A stretch of DNA of 64,000 nt. Origin: Hamadaea flava. Lineage in GTDB: Bacteria; Actinomycetota; Actinomycetes; Mycobacteriales; Micromonosporaceae. The position numbers were made by a program, and so were the translations under genes. The DNA lies in the NCBI RefSeq assembly GCF_024172085.1, contig NZ_JAMZDZ010000001.1, forward strand, positions 5,704,001-5,768,000. Direction: 5' to 3'. Below, piece after piece: positions 60,331-64,000 of the stretch (positions are counted from its first letter, which is position 1; the number at the start of each line of letters is the position of its first letter). Below the pieces are notes generated by a model. The model did no database searches. It saw only the letters and a program-made list of their open reading frames with translations, and was not told the DNA's origin.

Positions 60331-60801
60331 CTAGTCGATGGCTAGGTCGCGGCGGAGTTTGGCGACGTGGCCGGTGGCTTTGACGTTGTAGAACGCCTTC
60401 TCGATCTTGCCGTCCGGGTCGATGACGAAGGTCGACCGGATCACGCCCATCATCTTCTTGCCGTAGTTCATCTTCTCCCCGAAGGCCCCGTACGCCGAGA
60501 GCACAGCCTTGTCGGGGTCGGAGACCAGCGGGAAGGTCAGCGCGTCCCGGTCGACGAACTTCGTGAGTTTGTCCGGGCCGTCGGGGGAGATGCCGACGAC
60601 GTTGTACCCGTGCGCGGTCAGCGAGGCCAGGTTGTCCCGGAAGTCGCAGGCCTGCGTGGTGCAGCCGGGCGTCATCGCGGCCGGGTAGGCGTACAGGATG
60701 ACCTTTTTGCCCTGCTTCAGCAGGTCGCTGAGGGCCAGCTGGTCGCCGGTCGCGGTGGTCAGCGTGAAGTCGGGTGCGGTGTCGCCGGGTTCCAGTCGCA
60801 T
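60331..60801 (-). CDS. bcp: Thioredoxin-dependent peroxiredoxin (BCP/PrxQ)
   Basis: A 156-residue peroxiredoxin. The peroxidatic Cys47 is in YPAAMTPGCTTQAC, with resolving Cys52 five residues on, the PrxQ arrangement. GDTAPDFTL at the N-terminus and MGVIRSTFVIDPDGKI complete the fold. It reduces hydroperoxides in the cytosol with thioredoxin. ATG 60801 is set by a TAGGGT box 6 nt upstream. Confidence 0.94.
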   Translation of the reverse strand: MRLEPGDTAPDFTLTTATGDQLALSDLLKQGKKVILYAYPAAMTPGCTTQACDFRDNLASLTAHGYNVVGISPDGPDKLTKFVDRDALTFPLVSDPDKAVLSAYGAFGEKMNYGKKMMGVIRSTFVIDPDGKIEKAFYNVKATGHVAKLRRDLAID

Positions 60802-60805
60802 GATT

Positions 60806-61855
60806 TCACCCTATGCCCCGGCGCATCCGCAGGGCCGCCGCACCGCACACGCCGATGCCGATCGCCAGGACGGCCAGCACCATCAGCCGCGCGGCGAGGT
60901 CGGGCCAGGGGATCGGGGCGACCGAGCGGAAGAACACCGCGGCGTTGACCAGGCCGCCGAACAGTGCCAGGCCCGCGCCGGCCAGGGCCACCGCGAACGG
61001 CCCCGACGGACGGTTGCGCAGCGCGTACCCGCCGGCGAGCAGCGCGGTCAGCCCGGCCACGGCAGGCCACAGCTCGCTCGCGAAGGCGCCCGCGACGATC
61101 TCCCACGCTCCGCGCGCCCCGGCGTCGATCTCCCGCGCGGTCTCGTAGGTCAGGGCGGTCAGGCCGCCGACGATCAAGATCATTCCCAGCGCTTGTACGC
61201 GGAGAGCAGCGACCAGGCCCAGTGCCGCGAGGGCGGCAGCGACCACGACGGTCAGCGTCCACCACAAGGCAGCCGACGGCGGGGGCACCCAGTCGAGCGT
61301 ACCGTTCAGCTCCAGTGTGGACAGATCGTCGGCCATCCGCAGGGGCACGCTCCAGTCGGCGATGCGGTGCCCGACGCCGGGGTCGGCGGCCACGGCGGGT
61401 GGCGGCTGCAGCGCGGTCCAGCGGGCGCGTTTGTCGTGCCACCGCGCTACGGGCTCGTCCGAGGTCTTGCGCCATTGCGGCGGGGCGGCCGGATCGGCGT
61501 TGGCCGGGGGCACGACCCCACCCTGCAAGGTCGTGTTGAGGTAAGTCGCGGGGGAGTTGACGTTCTCGAAGACGCCGTCCGGCCGGATCTCCAGGTACGC
61601 CTCGTTGCTGTAGCCGAGAACCTCCACCACCCGGTCGGAGTGGCTGGTCAGCTCCAGCCGGGCGCCGGCCTCGATCGCGCGTACGCTCACCCCGGGCAGC
61701 GCCGGAGTGATGCCGGTGATGGTCGTCCGATAGTTCGTGGCATCCGGCGCGTCCGCCGCGTGGGCCGCCGCCGGGGTGGCGACGGCCCAGCTCAGCAGGG
61801 CGGTCCAGGCGACGGCCGCGCCCAGGAGCGCGGCCGTCTTGCGAAGGGGTAGCAC
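60806..61855 (-). CDS. Secreted-then-membrane protein of unknown function
   Basis: A 349-residue protein. An N-terminal signal-type helix (AALLGAAVAWTALLSWAVATPAAAHA) is followed by an extracytoplasmic domain to about residue 200 (SHSDRVVEVLGYSNEAYLEIRPDGVFENVNSPATYLN), then about five hydrophobic helices to the end. The extracytoplasmic part with GYSNEAYLEI...NSPATYLN recurs in actinobacterial membrane proteins next to redox or copper genes, but I cannot name the family with confidence. GTG 61855 follows GGAGGGAAT. Downstream of the DsbA-like gene on the same strand (34 bp gap). Confidence 0.72.
   Translation of the reverse strand: MLPLRKTAALLGAAVAWTALLSWAVATPAAAHAADAPDATNYRTTITGITPALPGVSVRAIEAGARLELTSHSDRVVEVLGYSNEAYLEIRPDGVFENVNSPATYLNTTLQGGVVPPANADPAAPPQWRKTSDEPVARWHDKRARWTALQPPPAVAADPGVGHRIADWSVPLRMADDLSTLELNGTLDWVPPPSAALWWTLTVVVAAALAALGLVAALRVQALGMILIVGGLTALTYETAREIDAGARGAWEIVAGAFASELWPAVAGLTALLAGGYALRNRPSGPFAVALAGAGLALFGGLVNAAVFFRSVAPIPWPDLAARLMVLAVLAIGIGVCGAAALRMRRGIG
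60808..60813 (-). promoter_or_regulatory. -10 box (TAGGGT) of bcp
   Basis: On the minus strand TAGGGT ends 6 nt before the ATG at 60801. It lies over the last codons of the upstream membrane protein gene (stop at 60806). Confidence 0.4.
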
Positions 61856-61889
61856 ATTCCCTCCGGTGGGGGTGAGTGGTGAGAGCGGG

Positions 61890-62639
61890 TCAGCTGGCGG
61901 ACGGGGTCGGCGCCACCGACGCGTCACCTCCGGCGGCGGTGATGGCGGCGGTGATCGAGTCCAGCGACGCGGTGACCTTCTTACCGTTGACGAACACCGT
62001 CGGAGTGCCGCTCACCCCGTTTTCGCTCGCCGCGTCCGTGGTGTGCTGGGGCCAGGTCATATAGGTGCCACCGGTCACGCAGCTCGCGAAGGACGTGTCG
62101 GTCAGCCCGACACCCTGCCCGGTCGTGATCAGCTCCTCGTTCGTCGGCCCGGCGCCGCCCTCCGCGGGCTGATTGGCGTACAAGGCGTCGTTGAAGGCGA
62201 GGAACTTGCCGCCGTCAGCCGCGCAACCGGAAGCCGCCGCGGATCTGGTCGAGTACTGGTTGGTCGACGACTGGTCGAGGATCGCGATCGGGTGGATGTT
62301 CAGCGTGATCTTGTTCTGCTCGGCGAGCGCGGCCAGCGTCGGCCCGGCGCTGTCGTGCAGCTGCTTGCAGTACGGGCACAGGTAGTCCTGGTAGACGTCG
62401 ACCGACACCTTGCCCGACCCGGTCACGATGGCGGTGCCCTCGGCGTTCGCGTGAGCCGGTGTGTTGAAGCTCGTCGGCTTCTGGCTCGCGTAGATCGCGT
62501 ATCCGATCATGCCGCCGATCACCAGGACGGCGACCACGCCGATCGTGATCCACAGGGTGCGCTTGCGACGCTGCTCGCGGGCGAGCTGCTCACGAACGAT
62601 CCGAGCCGCTTCGCGCTTCTCCTGCACGCGCTTGCTCAT
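61890..62639 (-). CDS. Membrane-anchored DsbA-like thioredoxin-fold protein
   Basis: A 249-residue protein: a basic cytoplasmic N-terminus, one helix at about 29-50, then a thioredoxin/DsbA domain outside the membrane. The active site is C-P-Y-C (Cys88, Cys91) in DYLCPYCKQLH, with the cis-Pro loop GVSGTPTVFVNG. Two more Cys (SGCAADGG, ASCVTGG) may form a structural bond. It probably oxidises or isomerises disulfides of exported proteins. Its start overlaps the MauE-like gene by 50 bp, which suggests the two work as a donor-acceptor pair. Confidence 0.9.
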   Translation of the reverse strand: MSKRVQEKREAARIVREQLAREQRRKRTLWITIGVVAVLVIGGMIGYAIYASQKPTSFNTPAHANAEGTAIVTGSGKVSVDVYQDYLCPYCKQLHDSAGPTLAALAEQNKITLNIHPIAILDQSSTNQYSTRSAAASGCAADGGKFLAFNDALYANQPAEGGAGPTNEELITTGQGVGLTDTSFASCVTGGTYMTWPQHTTDAASENGVSGTPTVFVNGKKVTASLDSITAAITAAGGDASVAPTPSAS

Positions 62640-63147
62640 CGATGGTTTCCTCCATATCCAGTGGTGGGCCGAACAGCTGGGCGTCCACCGAGAACCTGCT
62701 GGAGGGGTACAGGATCAGGAAGACGGCCAGGGCCAGGAAGGCGACGTCGCGGACGATGTCCCAGGTGTAGTTGGGGGCGACCCCGACCGGCAGCTGGCCG
62801 CCCTTGCTGAAGCAGCCGCAGTCGATCGACAGTCCGCGCGCCCAGGCGGAGACGATGCCGGAGATGAAGGCGACCAGCGCGATGGCCGACAGCCAGGCCG
62901 CGAACCGGGTCAGCAGGCCCACCAGCAGAAGCAGGCCGATGCCGACCTCCAGGAACGGCTGGATCGCCCCGACGACCTGGGCGACGTCCCACGACATCAA
63001 CTGGTACGCGTTGACCGCCCGGGCGTTGCCGGGCAGGTCGAAGATCTTGGGCAGGCCCGCCCCGATGAACACGGCGGCCAGCGCCAGCCTTACGACCAGC
63101 GACACCCAGGGCTGGGCTCGGATCCACCCGCTCACCGACATGGTCAT
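62590..63147 (-). CDS. MauE/DoxX-type redox membrane protein
   Basis: A 185-residue protein with four helices and the MauE/DoxX pattern (LALAAVFIGAGLPKIFDLP; IQPFLEVGIGLLLLVGLLTRF). Cys110 and Cys112 in LSIDCGCFSKGG are the redox pair expected of MauE-like partners. Likely passes electrons between the membrane quinone pool and the DsbA-like protein, whose gene overlaps its 3' end. Role inferred from pairing. Confidence 0.85.
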   Translation of the reverse strand: MTMSVSGWIRAQPWVSLVVRLALAAVFIGAGLPKIFDLPGNARAVNAYQLMSWDVAQVVGAIQPFLEVGIGLLLLVGLLTRFAAWLSAIALVAFISGIVSAWARGLSIDCGCFSKGGQLPVGVAPNYTWDIVRDVAFLALAVFLILYPSSRFSVDAQLFGPPLDMEETIDEQARAGEARSGSDRS

Positions 63148-63188
63148 TAGTCGTCGTCCTGCCTCGTCCGGTTCCCTGTGAATTCGCT

Positions 63189-63749
63189 TCAGGCCGCCAT
63201 GGCCCGCGTCACGTCGGCGGCCAGCTCGGTCCGGGCGCGGGCCACCCGGGAGCGGATCGTTCCCACCGGCACCCCCTCGACCTCGGCCGCTTCGGCGTAC
63301 GACAGCCCTAGGAGCTGGGTGAGGACGAAAGCGCTGCGGCGTTCGTCGCCGAGCGCCGAGACCAGATCGCCCGAGCCGTGCCGGTCGGCGGGATCGCCGC
63401 CGGGCAGCTGCGTCGCGGCTTCCATCGCCAGCCGTTGTTCCAGCCTACGGCGGCGGACGACCTGCCGGAGGTGGTCGGCGCAGGCACGCCGGGCGATGCC
63501 CAGCAGCCACGTACGCGCGGACGACCGTCCTTCGAAGGCGGGCAGCGCCCGGAACGCCCGGAGATAGGTCTCCTGCGTGAGGTCGTCGGCCGTCCCGGGA
63601 TCGAGCAGTGCCGCGCAGAGCCGCCAGACCTCGACCTGGGTGGTGCGGACGAACGCCGCTTCCGCCACCGGATCGCCCTCCCTCGCACGCAACGCCCAGT
63701 TCGTCACCTCGTCGAGGCTGCCGGACTGACCGGGTTGCGGGAAGGGCAC
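63189..63749 (-). CDS. ECF-type RNA polymerase sigma factor
   Basis: A 186-residue ECF sigma factor. Region 2: TADDLTQETYLRAFRALPAF and RTWLLGIARRACADHLRQ; region 4: RRSAFVLTQLLGLSYAEAAEVEGVPVGTIRSRVARARTEL. It resembles the SigC-like group. Divergent from a zinc-finger anti-sigma-like gene 67 bp away. The downstream MauE/DsbA genes begin 41 bp after its stop on the same strand, so it may drive envelope redox functions. GTG start. Confidence 0.92.
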   Translation of the reverse strand: MPFPQPGQSGSLDEVTNWALRAREGDPVAEAAFVRTTQVEVWRLCAALLDPGTADDLTQETYLRAFRALPAFEGRSSARTWLLGIARRACADHLRQVVRRRRLEQRLAMEAATQLPGGDPADRHGSGDLVSALGDERRSAFVLTQLLGLSYAEAAEVEGVPVGTIRSRVARARTELAADVTRAMAA

Positions 63750-63757
63750 GAGGACCC

Positions 63758-63763
63758 AGGTTA
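63758..63763 (-). promoter_or_regulatory. -10-like box (TAACCT) of the ECF sigma gene
   Basis: On the minus strand TAACCT ends 8 nt before the GTG at 63749. Confidence 0.3.
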
Positions 63764-63816
63764 GCGGCCGAAGGGCCCATGGGAACCACGGCTTGCCGAC
63801 AGACGACTATTGGCAC

Positions 63817-64000
63817 ATGAGCACCACCCGCTGCGACGCCGTACGCCTGGATCTGTCCGCCCGCCTCGACGGCGAGACCACCGAGCTGCCGGCCGACCGG
63901 CTCGACACGCACGTCGCCGGGTGCGACGGCTGCCGATCCTGGCTGACCGAGGCCGAGCGGGTGACCCGGCTGGCCCGCGTACGCGCGGTGGGCGTACCGG
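63817..64000 (+). CDS. Zinc-finger (zf-HC2) anti-sigma-like protein, N-terminal part
   Basis: The first 61 codons are visible; the gene runs off the right edge. It begins STTRCDAVRLDLSARLDGE and holds the H-x3-C-x2-C zinc motif in HVAGCDGCRSW, the mark of anti-sigma factors of the ZAS/zf-HC2 type. Usually a transmembrane helix and extracytoplasmic domain follow; here they are outside the window. Divergent from the ECF sigma factor, which is its likely partner although such pairs are more often co-directional. Confidence 0.75.
   Translation, partial: MSTTRCDAVRLDLSARLDGETTELPADRLDTHVAGCDGCRSWLTEAERVTRLARVRAVGVP

Overview
The window is a very GC-rich actinobacterial chromosome segment, most likely from the Micromonosporaceae or a close relative (inference). 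The evidence is frequent GTG starts, Shine-Dalgarno-free starts sitting 6-7 nt after TANNNT boxes, and a gene order at 6.6-14.5 kb that matches the Mycobacterium tuberculosis Rv1330c-Rv1341 neighbourhood. About 65 protein genes and one tRNA are supported. I see no insertion sequence, integrase, CRISPR array or rRNA.

Layout. 0-1.2 kb: end of a probable hydroxyproline-degradation operon (DapA-like lyase, proline racemase/4-hydroxyproline epimerase). 1.3-6.5 kb: a small membrane protein, cytochrome c oxidase subunit I, an MFS exporter, a dimethylargininase-like enzyme and a nicotinamidase. 6.6-14.5 kb: conserved housekeeping block of pncB, clpS, DUF2017, the Mec/CysO/CysM cysteine-synthesis module, murI, an Rv1339-like metallo-hydrolase, rph and rdgB. 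14.6-22.9 kb: a histidine-utilisation operon (hutU, an M20 amidohydrolase, hutF, hutI, hutH) with an RpiR-type regulator. 23-33 kb: small enzymes and regulators (YegP, thioesterase, lipoprotein, GNAT, MarR/FAD oxidoreductase, methyltransferase, WYL regulator, DinB, VOC, an unusual sigma factor fused to a membrane/extracytoplasmic domain, cupin, LuxR).

33.2-44.1 kb: an unrecognised surface-glycan or small-molecule cluster. It has two PaaK/CapK-like adenylate-forming ligases, a FemAB/GNAT-like acyltransferase, a UDP-galactopyranose-mutase-like flavoprotein, a membrane protein, a TobZ/NodU-type O-carbamoyltransferase, a membrane GT2 glycosyltransferase, an ATP-grasp ligase and a flippase. Tight 1-4 bp couplings tie several of these together.

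44.1-51.4 kb: a putative defence island. Leftward, a winged-helix-like protein is coupled to a 1076-residue protein with two P-loop ATPases (AAA-like and HerA-like). Rightward, behind a roughly 500-bp non-coding gap holding a candidate structured RNA, lies a compact operon of an Abi-like HEPN protein, an OLD/AriA-like ATPase and a TOPRIM/DUF4435-like protein. This operon is the best candidate for an undescribed system.

51.4-64 kb: histidine phosphatase, GGDEF-EAL protein divergent from an orphan periplasmic binding lipoprotein, an acyl-CoA-synthetase-like enzyme, tRNA-Leu(UAG), a MarR-controlled MFS/EamA exporter pair, peroxiredoxin, a membrane/DsbA-like/MauE group, and an ECF sigma factor divergent from a zinc-finger anti-sigma-like protein cut by the window end.

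Almost every convergent gene junction carries a long palindrome. Two dispersed repeat families (A: 3 copies; B: 3 copies) are recognisable by eye.
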